Assembly: GCF_029277445.1 (NCBI RefSeq)
Contig: NZ_CP119566.1
Location: forward strand, 4,094,001 to 4,158,000
Source: Pararhizobium qamdonense
Lineage (GTDB): Bacteria > Pseudomonadota > Alphaproteobacteria > Rhizobiales > Rhizobiaceae
Direction: 5' to 3'
DNA length: 64,000 bases
Shown here one piece after another: positions 29,801-37,486 of this stretch. The translations under genes were made by a program, and so were the position numbers. The notes under the pieces are model-generated. The model did not search any database. It saw only the letters and a list, made by a program, of their open reading frames with translations, and was not told the DNA's origin. Numbering within the stretch: position 1 is the stretch's first letter; every line of letters begins with the position of its first letter.

Positions 29801-32800
29801 CAGCTTTACCGATACCGGAACGTCTGCAAGCGATTTCCTCACCCAGGATACCGCCTTCGATGTCAACCTTGCAGGCAGCGAGGCGGGGGCCAGTATCGTC
29901 TACCAGATCTCGGCCGATGCCGGGGCAAGCTGGACGGCCACCACCCCGGCGCAAACGGGCCTACCCGACGGCGCCTATCTCTACAGGGCCGTCGTCACCG
30001 ATGCGGCCGGCAATTCGGCCGCGTCCAACAGCATTGCGGTCACAGTTGACAATACCGCGCCGGCTGCAGGCGCGATCACGCTGACGGGGTATACCGACAG
30101 CGGTACGTCCGCGTCTGACTTCATCTCCACAGACACGACGTTCAATCTGTCGCTCAGCGGCCAGGAAGCGGCGGCAGGCGTTGCCTATAGCAGATCGGCC
30201 GATGGTGGTGCCACCTGGACGGCCACGACATCAGCGCAGACCGGGCTTGCGGACGGACAGTACCAGTTCCGCGCCGATGTCACCGATGCTGCAGGCAATG
30301 CCGCAACCACCAATGTCTTTACGGTCACGGTCGATACCGCCATCACACCCGGCACGCTTTCGCTTGCCAGCTTTACCGATACCGGAACGTCTGCAAGCGA
30401 TTTCCTCACCCAGGATACCGCCTTCGATGTCAACCTTGCAGGCAGCGAGGCGGGGGCCAGTATCGTCTACCAGATCTCGGCCGATGCCGGGGCAAGCTGG
30501 ACGGCCACCACCCCGGCGCAAACGGGCCTACCCGACGGCGCCTATCTCTACAGGGCCGTCGTCACCGATGCGGCCGGCAATTCGGCCGCGTCCAACAGCA
30601 TTGCGGTCACGGTCGACAATACCGCGCCGGCTGCAGGTGCTATCACGCTGACGGGGTATACCGACAGCGGTACGTCCGCGTCTGACTTCATCTCCACAGA
30701 CACGACGTTCAATCTGTCGCTCAGCGGCCAGGAAGCGGCGGCAGGCGTTGCCTATAGCAGATCGGCCGATGGCGGTGCCACCTGGACGGCCACGACATCA
30801 GCGCAGACCGGGCTTGCGGACGGACAGTACCAGTTCCGCGCCGATGTCACCGATGCTGCAGGCAATGCCGCAACCACCAATGTCTTTACGGTCACGGTCG
30901 ATACAGCCATCACACCCGGCACGCTTTCGCTTTCCAACTTTACCGATACCGGGACGTCGGCAAGCGATTTCCTCACGCAGGATACCGCCTTTGATCTCAG
31001 CCTTGCGGGCAGCGAGGCGGGGGCAGCGATCGTCTATCAGGTCTCGACCGATGCCGGTGCAAGCTGGGCGGCCACGACCCCGGCGCAATCCGTCCTTGCC
31101 GACGGCGCCTATCTCTACCGGGCCGTCGTCACCGATGCCGCCGGGAATTCGGCTGTGTCCAACAGCATTGCAGTCACGGTCGATACCGCCATCACACCCG
31201 GCACGCTTTCGCTTGCCAGCTTTACCGATACCGGAACGTCTGCAAGCGATTTCCTCACCCAGGATACCGCCTTCGATGTCAACCTAGCAGGCAGCGAGGC
31301 GAGCGCAACCATCGTCTACCAGATCTCAGCGAATGCCGGTGCAAGCTGGACGGCCACCACCCCGGCGCAAACGGGCCTACCCGATGGTGCCTATCTCTAC
31401 AGGGCCGTCGTCACCGATGCGGCCGGCAATTCGGCCGCGTCCAACAGCATTGCGGTCACAGTCGATAATACTGCGCCGGCTGCAGGCGCAATCACGCTGA
31501 CGGGGTATACCGACAGCGGTACGTCCGCTTCCGACTTCATCTCCACCGACGCGACGTTCAATCTGTCGCTCAGTGGTCAGGAAGCGGCGGCGGGCATTGC
31601 CTATAGCAGATCGACCGATGGCGGCGCGAGTTGGACAGCCACGACATCAGCGCAGACCGGGCTTGCGGACGGACAATACCAGTTCCGCGCCGTCGTTACC
31701 GATGCTGCAGGCAATGTCGCAACCACCAATGCCTTTACGGTCACGGTCGATACAGCCATCACCCCTGGCACGCTTTCGCTTTCCAGCTTTACCGATACCG
31801 GCACGTCTGCATCCGACTTCCTCACCCAGGATACCGCCTTCGATCTCAGCCTTGCGGGCAGCGAGGCAGGGGCAGCCGTCGTCTACCAGATCTCGGCCAA
31901 TGCCGGCGCAAGCTGGACGGCCACGACCTTAGCGCAAGCGGGCCTCCCCGATGGTGCCTATCTCTACCGGGCTGTCGTTACCGATGCAGCTGGGAATTCG
32001 GCTGTGTCCAACAGCGTTGCAGTCACCGTCGATACATCCGTCACCCCAGGCACGCTTTCGCTTTCCAACTTTACCGATACCGGAACGTCCGCATCCGACT
32101 TCCTCACCCAGGATACCGCCTTCGATCTCAGCCTTGCGGGCAACGAGGCAGGGGCCGGTATTGTCTATCAAATCTCGGCCAATGCCGGTGCAAGCTGGAC
32201 GGCCACGACCTTAGCGCAAGCGGGCCTCCCCGATGGTGCCTATCTCTACCGGGCTGTCGTTACCGATGCAGCTGGGAATTCGGCTGTGTCCAACAGCGTC
32301 ACGGTCACCGTCGATACAGCCATCACACCCGGCACGCTTTCGCTTACCGGCTTTACCGATACCGGAACGTCTGCAAGCGATTTCCTCACGCAGGATACCG
32401 CCTTCGATCTCAGCCTTGCGGGCAGCGAGGCAGGAGCAACCGTCGTCTATCAAATCTCGGCGAATGCCGGTGCGAGCTGGACGGCCACGACCTCTGCGCA
32501 AACGGGCCTCCTCGACGGCGCCTATCTCTACCGGGCCGTCGTTACCGATGCCGCCGGGAATTCTGCCGCGTCCAACAGCATTGCGGTCACCATCGACAAT
32601 ACTGCGCCGGCTGCAGGCGCAATCACGCTGACGGGGTATACCGACAGCGGTACGTCCGCTTCCGACTTCATCTCCACCGACGCCACGTTCAATCTGTCGC
32701 TGAGTGGTCAGGAAGCGGCGGCAGGCATTGCCTATAGCAGATCGGCCGATGGTGGTGCCACCTGGACAGCCACGACATCAGCGCAGACCGGGCTTGCGGA

Positions 32801-35792
32801 CGGACAGTACCAGTTCCGTGCCGTCGTTACCGATGCTGCAGGCAATGCCGCAACTACCAATGCCTTTACGGTCACGGTTGCGGCGAATGCGCCGGTCGGG
32901 ACAGCGGCCGTCAGCGGGATCAGCCAGGATGGGGCGTTGCTCGCGAATGACTTTGCCACCAACGATAACCAGCTCTTGATTTCCGGGACGAATACGGTCT
33001 TGCACAGCGGCGAGATCGTGCGGGTCTCGCTTGACAATGGCACGACCTGGCTGACGGCCACGCAAGCGTCCGCCACCACCTGGTCGCTCGATCGGACGGC
33101 GGCCACCGCCCTTGCCAATGGCACCCACACATTCCTGGCGCGCGTGGAAAGCCTGTCGGGTGTCGTCGGCACCGCCTCCTCGCAGGCGGTGATCATCAAC
33201 AGCGCTGCCAATGCGCAGATGGTACTGGATCTGAACGCGACGAGCGACAATGGCGCCAGCACGACGGACAATATTACCGGCCTGGTGACGCCTTCGATGA
33301 CGGGGACGGTTTCTGGGCTGTTCTCAACCGAAGTGGCTGCGATCAATTCCGGCCGACTGAAGGCGACCCTGTTTGTCGACGGCGACAATGATGGTGTGAT
33401 CGATGCGGGCGAGGTGATGCTCAGCGGTATCTCGATGACCGGCAGCGGCTCTTCGGCGACGTTCAATGTCAGCATGAATGCGCTGCCGAACGGCTCGTAT
33501 AATGTGAAGACGGCGTTGATCGATACGGTCGATAGCAGCGTCAAGCTGGTTGGCCTGCTCGATGGCAGCGCTGTGCCGCGCCTGGTGATCGACACGGCGG
33601 GGACGCCAAGTACCGGCTTTTCCGCGACGGCCAATAGCGGCCTTGGGTCTTCGGCGAAAAATGTCGGCGATTTCAATGGCGACGGGTACGACGACTTCCT
33701 CGTCACCGCGCCGCAGCAGCTGACCTTGGGCGGCTCGACGTCCGGTTCGGCCTATATTCTCTACGGTTCGAGCACCGGGCTTCCCAACGTGTCTCTGGCG
33801 TCGCTCACTGCGGCGCAGGGTATCCGTGTCACCAACACCGACGGAAGAGGCGACGGCTATCCGCCCTATGCAGCCGCCTCGACCGGCGACCTCAACAATG
33901 ACGGCTATGCCGATGTGGTGATGTCGTCGCATGTCAACGATGGCGGCGTGATCATCTGGGGACGCGGCGGCAATACGACCGCGAGCATCAATGTCAGCAG
34001 TTTCGGCAATACGGCGACAACCGACGGCACCTATTTCCATGGCAATTCCGCCTGGATCGGCGCCAGCGTCGCTGTCGGCGACATGAATGCGGATGGCTAT
34101 GACGATCTGCTGGTCGGGGATATCAATAATGACAATGTCTGGGTCATTTTCGGCCATGGGGGAGCGCCCGGTTCCGCGTCATGGGGGAACTTTTACCTAT
34201 CTGACGGCGCCGGGCTTTATACGATGGTCAACGGCGCCCCGGTTTCACCGCTTTCGACCTCGCTTTATATGCGCGTCACCGCCAGCGGCTCCAGCAGCTA
34301 TGCGGATGAACTCGCGTCCAACACGACGATACTCGGAGACGTCAATGGAGACGGCATCAACGATTATCTGCTGACATCACCGCTCGCCGACGATGGCGCG
34401 GGCGATGCCGGGACCGCCTATCTGGTTTTCGGGAGCCGGACCCCTCTTAGCAGCACCACCACAGGCATCGGGCTTGGAAGCCTCTCCTCCACGCAGATGA
34501 TCAAACTGACCGGAACACAGGCCTCGGAATGGCTGGGCGGACGCGGTGAAACGAACGGTCCCATCGGCATGCTGTACAATCATCCCCAGGCGACGGCCAA
34601 TCTCGGTGATATCAATGGCGACGGCATTGCCGACTTCGCCATCGGCTCACCGGGATGGGGCGACGGCAACAATGACGACTTCGGGGCCGGCCGCGTCTAC
34701 GTGATCTACGGAAAGGCCAATGGCGTTGCCTGGAGCAATATCAGTCTCGCTACCTTGAACGGCACCAATGGTTTCATCCTGCAGAAACCTTCCGCCACCA
34801 TCGCCTCCATAAATACGCTCGGCTACTCGATCTCCGGTCTGGGGGATGCCAATGGCGACGGTATCAGCGATTTCGTGGTCAGCGCTCCCAATGAAACCGT
34901 CGGGCTCAATGTATCCGCCGGTGCCGCCTATCTGGTCTATGGCCAGGCGGGCGGGTTCTCGGGAGCGTTTTTGAGCGGTGGAGTGGCCGATCTCGATGCC
35001 ATGGTCACTGGCGGCCGCGCGGTGAAATACACGGGCACGTCCGTGAACGGGCTTTTCGGTTCGGCGACGGCATTCGGGGATTGGAACGGCGATGGCTTTG
35101 CCGATGTCAGTATCGGCGAAAATCATGGCAGCACCGGCGCGCTCAACGGTGGAACCTACTATGCCTATTTCACCAACCCCGCCAATCTCACCCAATCCTA
35201 TTCACTCGGCAACGATATCCTGGCGGTGGGCGGAACCAGCGTCGGCTTCGGCGCACCCGTCAATGGTGTCGACCGGATCACCGGCGGGGCCGGCAACGAC
35301 ATCATTACCGGGATTGGCACCGACACGACCGGCACGACGGCAACATCGACGCTTCACGATGCGGTCTACGGTGCAGTTGGCGACGACACGATCGGCATTG
35401 CCGGCACCAACTTCACGCTGATCGACGCCGGATCGGGCAACGATATCCTGCGCTTCGACAATGCGGTTGGTCTCAGCCTCGACCTGACAGCCTATGGCCT
35501 AAGGGTCCAGGGGTTCGAGCGCATAGACCTTGGCACCGGAGCCAATACGCTGGCTCTCAGTCTTGCCGATGTCCTGCGCCTTCCCGATCAAACGGGCGCA
35601 TCCCTGCATCCGCTTCTGATCAATGGCGGAGCGGACGATACCGTAAACCTGGCCGAAGCGATCGGCACCGGCTGGGCGGATTCAGGGAACCAGACGATCG
35701 GCGCCGTCACCTACGACGTCTGGCACAATGCCACGATGGGGAGCAACACCAATGCCGACCTGCTGATCCAGCAGGGCATCAGCGTTGTGTGA
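20862..35792 (+). CDS. Giant BapA-type repeat adhesin, type I secretion substrate (4976 aa)
   Basis: Domain order: residues 1-135 resemble the BapA/LapA-class N-terminal prefix and end in an Ala/Gly-rich hydrophobic stretch with AAAG at 132-135. Residues 170-249 are one Ig-like domain. Residues 250-1354 are 13 tandem 85-residue Ig-like repeats. Residues 1355-1462 are a divergent Ig-like domain. Residues 1463-4009 are 27 repeats of 94/95 residues. Residues 4010-4260 hold a linker with an EF-hand-like loop (DGDNDGVIDAGE near 4173). Residues 4270-4750 carry seven FG-GAP calcium motifs (DxNxDGxxD). From 4808 come RTX-like turns (GGAGNDIITG, GSGNDILRF) and a C-terminal tail. There is no Sec signal peptide; a type I export set lies directly downstream. 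Expected role is surface attachment or biofilm matrix. ATG 20862 has ggaagg 7 bases upstream. Confidence 0.93.
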   Translation: MVAQMKLSQQNDISISRDAGIVRAPGEPTNFLVSGDASTVRNYGRDGNDLIIEFDDGKVLRIEGFFTSGAQYNNLVFVDDNAQWLANFDPALGGGDGIADAQVVLEKIEDDDSTLILLGLLGAALAGAGGIAAAGGSDETPQAETDTTSPSRPDFAAADDAGLPARPIEHRSTTNDASPVLTGTAEAGSTVHIYDNGRLIGTAQAGPDGTWTFTPSPPLVDGQHLLTATSTDADGNVSPVSELLDITVDTTTGAPLVVVTGNGNGTITVTGTAEPGATLTVTYPDGTTGTVVAGPNGQYSVTSPGVQTSGTVTAQATDAAGNDGPSSTAAYTDAVDPAAPSVTVTGNGDGTITVTGTAEPGANLTVTYPDGTSGSVIADVTGQYSITSPGVQTSGTVTAQATDAAGNDGPSSTAIYVDAVDPAAPSVTVTGNGDGTITVTGSAEPGATLTVTYPDGTTGTVVAGPNGNYAITSPGVQTTGTVTAQATDAAGNDGPSSTAAYVDAVDPAAPSVTVTGNGDGTITVTGTAEPGATLTVTYSDGTTGTVVAGPNGIYTITSPGVQTTGTVIAQATDAAGNDGPSSTAAYVDAVDPAAPSVTVTGNGDGTITVTGIAEPGATLTITYPDGTFGSVVAGPNGNYAITSPGVQTTGTVTAQATDAAGNDGPSSTAAYVDAVDPAAPSVTVTGNGDGTITVTGTAEPGATLTVTYPDGTTGTVVAGPNGIYTITSPGVQTTGTVIAQATDAAGNDGPSSTAAYVDAVDPAAPSVTVTGNGDGTITVTGIAEPGATLTITYPDGTFGSVVAGPNGNYAITSPGVQTTGTVTAQATDAAGNDGPSSTAAYVDAVDPAAPSVTVTGNGDGTITVTGIAEPGATLTITYPDGTFGSVVAGPNGNYAITSPGVQTTGTVTAQATDAAGNDGPSSTAAYVDAVDPAAPSVTVTGNGDGTITVTGIAEPGATLTITYPDGTFGSVVAGPNGNYAITSPGVQTTGTVTAQATDAAGNDGPSSTAAYVDAVDPAAPSVTVTGNGDGTITVTGTAEPGATLTVTYPDGTTGTVVAGPNGNYTITSPGVQTTGTVIAQATDAAGNDGPSSTAAYVDAVDPAAPSVTVTGNGDGTITVTGTAEPGATLTVTYPDGTFGSVVAGPNGNYTITSPGVQTTGTVTAQATDVAGNDGPSSTAAYTDAVDPAAPSVTVTGNGDGTITVTGTAEPGATLTITYPDGTFGSVVAGPNGQYSITSPGVQTTGTVTAQATDAAGNDGPVASAAYTDAVDPAAPSVTVTGNGDGTITVTGTAEPGATLTITYPDGTSGAVVAGPNGNYTITSPGVQTSGTITAQATDAAGNDGPSSTAAYTDAVDPAATATITAFTDNQSQDIGDLSNGALTNDGEPLLKGDVSSLADGDIVRIYRGAAYIGTATIAGNSWSFQLGALADGTHSYVAVIADQAGNEGTPSSLFSLTVDTVITPGTLSLSNFTDTGTSSSDFLTQDTAFDLSLAGSEAGASIVYQISADAGASWTATTPAQTGLPDGAYLYRAVVTDAAGNSAASNSIAVTVDNTAPAAGAITLTGYTDSGTSASDFISTDTTFNLSLSGQEAAAGVAYSRSADGGATWTATTSAQTGLADGQYQFRADVTDAAGNAATTNVFTVTVDTAITPGTLSLTGFTDTGTSASDFLTQDTAFDLSLAGSEAGAAIVYQVSTDAGASWAATTPAQSVLADGAYLYRAVVTDAAGNSAVSNSIAVTVDTAITPGTLTLASFTDTGTSASDFLTQDTAFDVNLAGSEAGASIVYQISADAGASWTATTPAQTGLPDGAYLYRAVVTDAAGNSAASNSIAVTVDNTAPAAGAITLTGYTDSGTSASDFISTDTTFNLSLSGQEAAAGVAYSRSADGGATWTATTSAQTGLADGQYQFRADVTDAAGNAATTNVFTVTVDTAITPGTLSLSNFTDTGTSASDFLTQDTAFDLSLAGSEAGAAIVYQVSTDAGASWAATTPAQSVLADGAYLYRAVVTDAAGNSAVSNSIAVTVDTAITPGTLTLANFTDTGASASDFLTQDTAFDLSLAGSEASATIVYQISADAGASWAATTPAQAGLPDGAYLYRAVVTDAAGNSAASNSIAVTVDNTAPAAGAITLTGYTDSGTSASDFIFTDTTFTLSLSGHETAAGVAYSRSADGGATWTDTTSAQTGLADGQYQFRADVTDAAGNAATTNVFTVTVDTAITPGTLSLASFTDTGTSASDFLTQDTAFDVNLAGSEAGASIVYQISADAGASWTATTPAQTGLPDGAYLYRAVVTDAAGNSAASNSIAVTVDNTAPAAGAITLTGYTDSGTSASDFISTDTTFNLSLSGQEAAAGVAYSRSADGGATWTATTSAQTGLADGQYQFRADVTDAAGNAATTNVFTVTVDTAITPGTLSLSNFTDTGTSASDFLTQDTAFDLSLAGSEAGAAIVYQVSTDAGASWAATTPAQSVLADGAYLYRAVVTDAAGNSAVSNSIAVTVDTAITPGTLSLASFTDTGTSASDFLTQDTAFDVNLAGSEAGASIVYQISADAGASWTATTPAQTGLPDGAYLYRAVVTDAAGNSAASNSIAVTVDNTAPAAGAITLTGYTDSGTSASDFISTDTTFNLSLSGQEAAAGVAYSRSADGGATWTATTSAQTGLADGQYQFRADVTDAAGNAATTNVFTVTVDTAITPGTLSLSNFTDTGTSASDFLTQDTAFDLSLAGSEAGAAIVYQVSTDAGASWAATTPAQSVLADGAYLYRAVVTDAAGNSAVSNSIAVTVDTAITPGTLTLANFTDTGASASDFLTQDTAFDLSLAGSEASATIVYQISADAGASWAATTPAQAGLPDGAYLYRAVVTDAAGNSAASNSIAVTVDNTAPAAGAITLTGYTDSGTSASDFIFTDTTFTLSLSGHETAAGVAYSRSADGGATWTDTTSAQTGLADGQYQFRADVTDAAGNAATTNVFTVTVDTAITPGTLSLASFTDTGTSASDFLTQDTAFDVNLAGSEAGASIVYQISADAGASWTATTPAQTGLPDGAYLYRAVVTDAAGNSAASNSIAVTVDNTAPAAGAITLTGYTDSGTSASDFISTDTTFNLSLSGQEAAAGVAYSRSADGGATWTATTSAQTGLADGQYQFRADVTDAAGNAATTNVFTVTVDTAITPGTLSLASFTDTGTSASDFLTQDTAFDVNLAGSEAGASIVYQISADAGASWTATTPAQTGLPDGAYLYRAVVTDAAGNSAASNSIAVTVDNTAPAAGAITLTGYTDSGTSASDFISTDTTFNLSLSGQEAAAGVAYSRSADGGATWTATTSAQTGLADGQYQFRADVTDAAGNAATTNVFTVTVDTAITPGTLSLSNFTDTGTSASDFLTQDTAFDLSLAGSEAGAAIVYQVSTDAGASWAATTPAQSVLADGAYLYRAVVTDAAGNSAVSNSIAVTVDTAITPGTLSLASFTDTGTSASDFLTQDTAFDVNLAGSEASATIVYQISANAGASWTATTPAQTGLPDGAYLYRAVVTDAAGNSAASNSIAVTVDNTAPAAGAITLTGYTDSGTSASDFISTDATFNLSLSGQEAAAGIAYSRSTDGGASWTATTSAQTGLADGQYQFRAVVTDAAGNVATTNAFTVTVDTAITPGTLSLSSFTDTGTSASDFLTQDTAFDLSLAGSEAGAAVVYQISANAGASWTATTLAQAGLPDGAYLYRAVVTDAAGNSAVSNSVAVTVDTSVTPGTLSLSNFTDTGTSASDFLTQDTAFDLSLAGNEAGAGIVYQISANAGASWTATTLAQAGLPDGAYLYRAVVTDAAGNSAVSNSVTVTVDTAITPGTLSLTGFTDTGTSASDFLTQDTAFDLSLAGSEAGATVVYQISANAGASWTATTSAQTGLLDGAYLYRAVVTDAAGNSAASNSIAVTIDNTAPAAGAITLTGYTDSGTSASDFISTDATFNLSLSGQEAAAGIAYSRSADGGATWTATTSAQTGLADGQYQFRAVVTDAAGNAATTNAFTVTVAANAPVGTAAVSGISQDGALLANDFATNDNQLLISGTNTVLHSGEIVRVSLDNGTTWLTATQASATTWSLDRTAATALANGTHTFLARVESLSGVVGTASSQAVIINSAANAQMVLDLNATSDNGASTTDNITGLVTPSMTGTVSGLFSTEVAAINSGRLKATLFVDGDNDGVIDAGEVMLSGISMTGSGSSATFNVSMNALPNGSYNVKTALIDTVDSSVKLVGLLDGSAVPRLVIDTAGTPSTGFSATANSGLGSSAKNVGDFNGDGYDDFLVTAPQQLTLGGSTSGSAYILYGSSTGLPNVSLASLTAAQGIRVTNTDGRGDGYPPYAAASTGDLNNDGYADVVMSSHVNDGGVIIWGRGGNTTASINVSSFGNTATTDGTYFHGNSAWIGASVAVGDMNADGYDDLLVGDINNDNVWVIFGHGGAPGSASWGNFYLSDGAGLYTMVNGAPVSPLSTSLYMRVTASGSSSYADELASNTTILGDVNGDGINDYLLTSPLADDGAGDAGTAYLVFGSRTPLSSTTTGIGLGSLSSTQMIKLTGTQASEWLGGRGETNGPIGMLYNHPQATANLGDINGDGIADFAIGSPGWGDGNNDDFGAGRVYVIYGKANGVAWSNISLATLNGTNGFILQKPSATIASINTLGYSISGLGDANGDGISDFVVSAPNETVGLNVSAGAAYLVYGQAGGFSGAFLSGGVADLDAMVTGGRAVKYTGTSVNGLFGSATAFGDWNGDGFADVSIGENHGSTGALNGGTYYAYFTNPANLTQSYSLGNDILAVGGTSVGFGAPVNGVDRITGGAGNDIITGIGTDTTGTTATSTLHDAVYGAVGDDTIGIAGTNFTLIDAGSGNDILRFDNAVGLSLDLTAYGLRVQGFERIDLGTGANTLALSLADVLRLPDQTGASLHPLLINGGADDTVNLAEAIGTGWADSGNQTIGAVTYDVWHNATMGSNTNADLLIQQGISVV
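21609..24923 (+). repeat. Array A: 13 tandem 255-bp repeats in the adhesin
   Basis: Exactly 13 units of 255 bp (13 x 255 = 3315), each coding 85 residues with VTVTGNGDGTITVTG, AEPGATLT, SPGVQT and QATDAAGNDGPS. Units 5, 7, 8 and 9 are near-identical (IAEP version), and pairs 4-5 and 6-7 repeat as a 510-bp block, pointing to recent duplication. Edge units are more diverged. Confidence 0.93.
25248..32888 (+). repeat. Array B: 27 tandem 282/285-bp repeats in the adhesin
   Basis: Two unit types. Type L (94 residues, TPGTLSLxxFTDTGTSASDFL) occurs 17 times; type G (95 residues, APAAGAITLTGYTDSGTSASDF) occurs 10 times. They alternate as LG or LLG blocks of 567 or 849 bp, with one LLLG block at the end. 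A larger block of about 1.7 kb is repeated at a 2265-bp offset (about 26355-28098 and 28620-30363). The last five units are the most diverged. Confidence 0.92.
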
Positions 35793-35794
35793 TC

Positions 35795-35814
35795 TGCCGC
35801 AAGGCGGCGTTTTT
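35795..35814 (+). terminator. Possible terminator after the adhesin gene
   Basis: Short GC stem gccgc-aag-gcggc (35796-35808) followed by g and five T, just after the adhesin stop. It could end most transcripts so that the exporter genes are made at lower level. The rest of the 35793-36085 spacer has an 8-bp inverted repeat (35833-35840 with 35874-35881) and no gene. Confidence 0.5.
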
Positions 35815-36085
35815 GCTGCCTTGCCTGCCCAGACGCAAGTCCGGGCAAACTGCGGGAACTGTACTGCGTCCGCACTTGCGTAAACACGAATGGGCAGAGC
35901 ACGTCCGCATTTCCTGGAAAGCGGACATGCTGCGGACACAACAGATTCGGAGACGCTTTTTGGGCAATATGCAGATTTCAGACTGTGTGCCGATCGCCGG
36001 CGGAACCCTTATTTTTCGGTCCCCGGCGATCCATTTTCAACGAACCTTTCGTCTTGTCATCGGGGAGACGTGCCGAAACTTCGCA

Positions 36086-37486
36086 GTGCGTTTGCTCCGT
36101 ATCGCAACCCTGCCCGTTGTGGCCGCATTCTGCGCCATCGGCCTGGCGGGGTGCGAGACCGGTGCGACCGGCCCGGCGGTCAATCCGCCGGTCAACCGGC
36201 AAAGCGGAAGCACCAGCGAAGCGCTGCACACGGGTAGCGTGCGTGTTGCTGCCTCCAAGCCATCAGAGGCGCTGCGCATCAGGATCGACGGCATGAATCT
36301 CACTGAAGCGATCGGCATCGCGATCTCCCGTCATCCGGATATCAGCCGTGCCAATGCCGTTGTCGCGCAAAGCGCATCTGAAGTGGCAATCGCCAGGTCC
36401 GCCTGGTATCCCGCCCTGACCTATAATGTGCAGCCCGGCTACGGCACGTTTGGTGGCGAGAGGAAGGCGGGGCTGCATGGTTCGCTCGGCGTCACGCAGC
36501 TGATCTACGATTTCGGCAAGACACCCGGCCAGGTTTCCGCCGCCAGCGCCACCCTGTCGCAACGCCGCCATCTTCTCAACGATACCACCGAAACGGTGGC
36601 CTACGAGACTGCAGCCGTGTTTGTCGAGCTTGCCGCCGGGCAGGATATGAAGGCCGCCGCAGCCCGGCAGGTAAAGGCGCTGCAGGATATTCACGCGAAG
36701 ATCCGGCAACGGGTGCAGGCGGGCCTTTCCGACGCGTCCGACCAAAGCCAGGCGGATGTCGCCATCCAGCGCGCTTCGGCCGAGGGACTGAAAGCAGAGA
36801 CGCGCTTTGACCTTTCAGCCGGAAAGCTCGCCGAACTCATCGGCGTGCGGCCGCAGCGGATTGCCAGTCTGGCAGGAACGCAAAAGCTTCTGCAAAGCCT
36901 CGGCGCCGAGGCCGGCAATATCGAGCAGACGCCTGCCATTCGTGCTGCGAGCGCCGCTGTGGACGCCGCAGACGCCCAGTTGCGGGTCGCAAAGGCCGAT
37001 CGCTGGCCGTCGCTCGGCATCACCGCCAGCCAGAGCAGATCGAGTGCCTCGGATTCATCCGATGACAAGCCGTTCGTCGGACTGGCGATCAGCGGAGGCT
37101 TCTCGCTTGGCGGCCTTGCCCAACATAAAGTCGCCGCCGCGGAAGCGGAGAAACGCGCAAGCGCCCAGGCGCTCGAAAACCAGCGGCTCGTGACGCGCAC
37201 CGCGCTCGGATCGGCAGAAACGGAGACGGCTGGCGCTGCCGCCCGTCTGGTCAGCTACAACAAGGTCATCGCGCTGACCCGATCGTCGCGCGATCTCTAC
37301 TGGCAGGAATACACGCTCAACAAGCGCCCTCTCACCGACGTCATCAACGCCGAACGGGACGTCTACACCGCGGAAGGCGAACGCATCAATGCGGCGGCGG
37401 ACGGCATAGTCTCGAAGATCAAGGCCTATGCTGCGCTCGGCCGGTTGACCGCGATGCTGAGCCAGAAAATGCGGGAGCAGCCATGA
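36086..37486 (+). CDS. TolC-family outer-membrane lipoprotein of the type I secretion system
   Basis: Outer-membrane channel component. The start is uncertain: the frame is open far upstream, but GTG 36086 gives MRLLRIATLPVVAAFCAIGL ending in a lipobox LAGC, a normal lipoprotein signal; ATG 35970 is the alternative. Two TolC/OEP repeats follow, with long helices (LTEAIGIAISRHPDISRANA, then AKADRWPSLGI) and the conserved motif ALTYNVQPGYG. It ends in the ABC exporter gene with a 4-base ATGA overlap. Confidence 0.85.
   Translation: MRLLRIATLPVVAAFCAIGLAGCETGATGPAVNPPVNRQSGSTSEALHTGSVRVAASKPSEALRIRIDGMNLTEAIGIAISRHPDISRANAVVAQSASEVAIARSAWYPALTYNVQPGYGTFGGERKAGLHGSLGVTQLIYDFGKTPGQVSAASATLSQRRHLLNDTTETVAYETAAVFVELAAGQDMKAAAARQVKALQDIHAKIRQRVQAGLSDASDQSQADVAIQRASAEGLKAETRFDLSAGKLAELIGVRPQRIASLAGTQKLLQSLGAEAGNIEQTPAIRAASAAVDAADAQLRVAKADRWPSLGITASQSRSSASDSSDDKPFVGLAISGGFSLGGLAQHKVAAAEAEKRASAQALENQRLVTRTALGSAETETAGAAARLVSYNKVIALTRSSRDLYWQEYTLNKRPLTDVINAERDVYTAEGERINAAADGIVSKIKAYAALGRLTAMLSQKMREQP

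Noticed and set aside
25651..31312. Repeated open frames of 65-250 codons on both strands inside array B
   Set aside because: They recur with the DNA repeat and encode Arg/Pro- or Gly/Arg-rich sequences; shadows of the adhesin frame.
21609..32888. Regularly spaced repeats that could suggest CRISPR or satellite DNA
   Set aside because: Units are 255-285 bp, contiguous, in frame and coding; there are no short repeats with unique spacers.
35081..36085. Upstream in-frame extension of the TolC-like gene into the adhesin 3' end
   Set aside because: The extension overlaps a clear adhesin coding region in another frame and would bury the lipoprotein signal.
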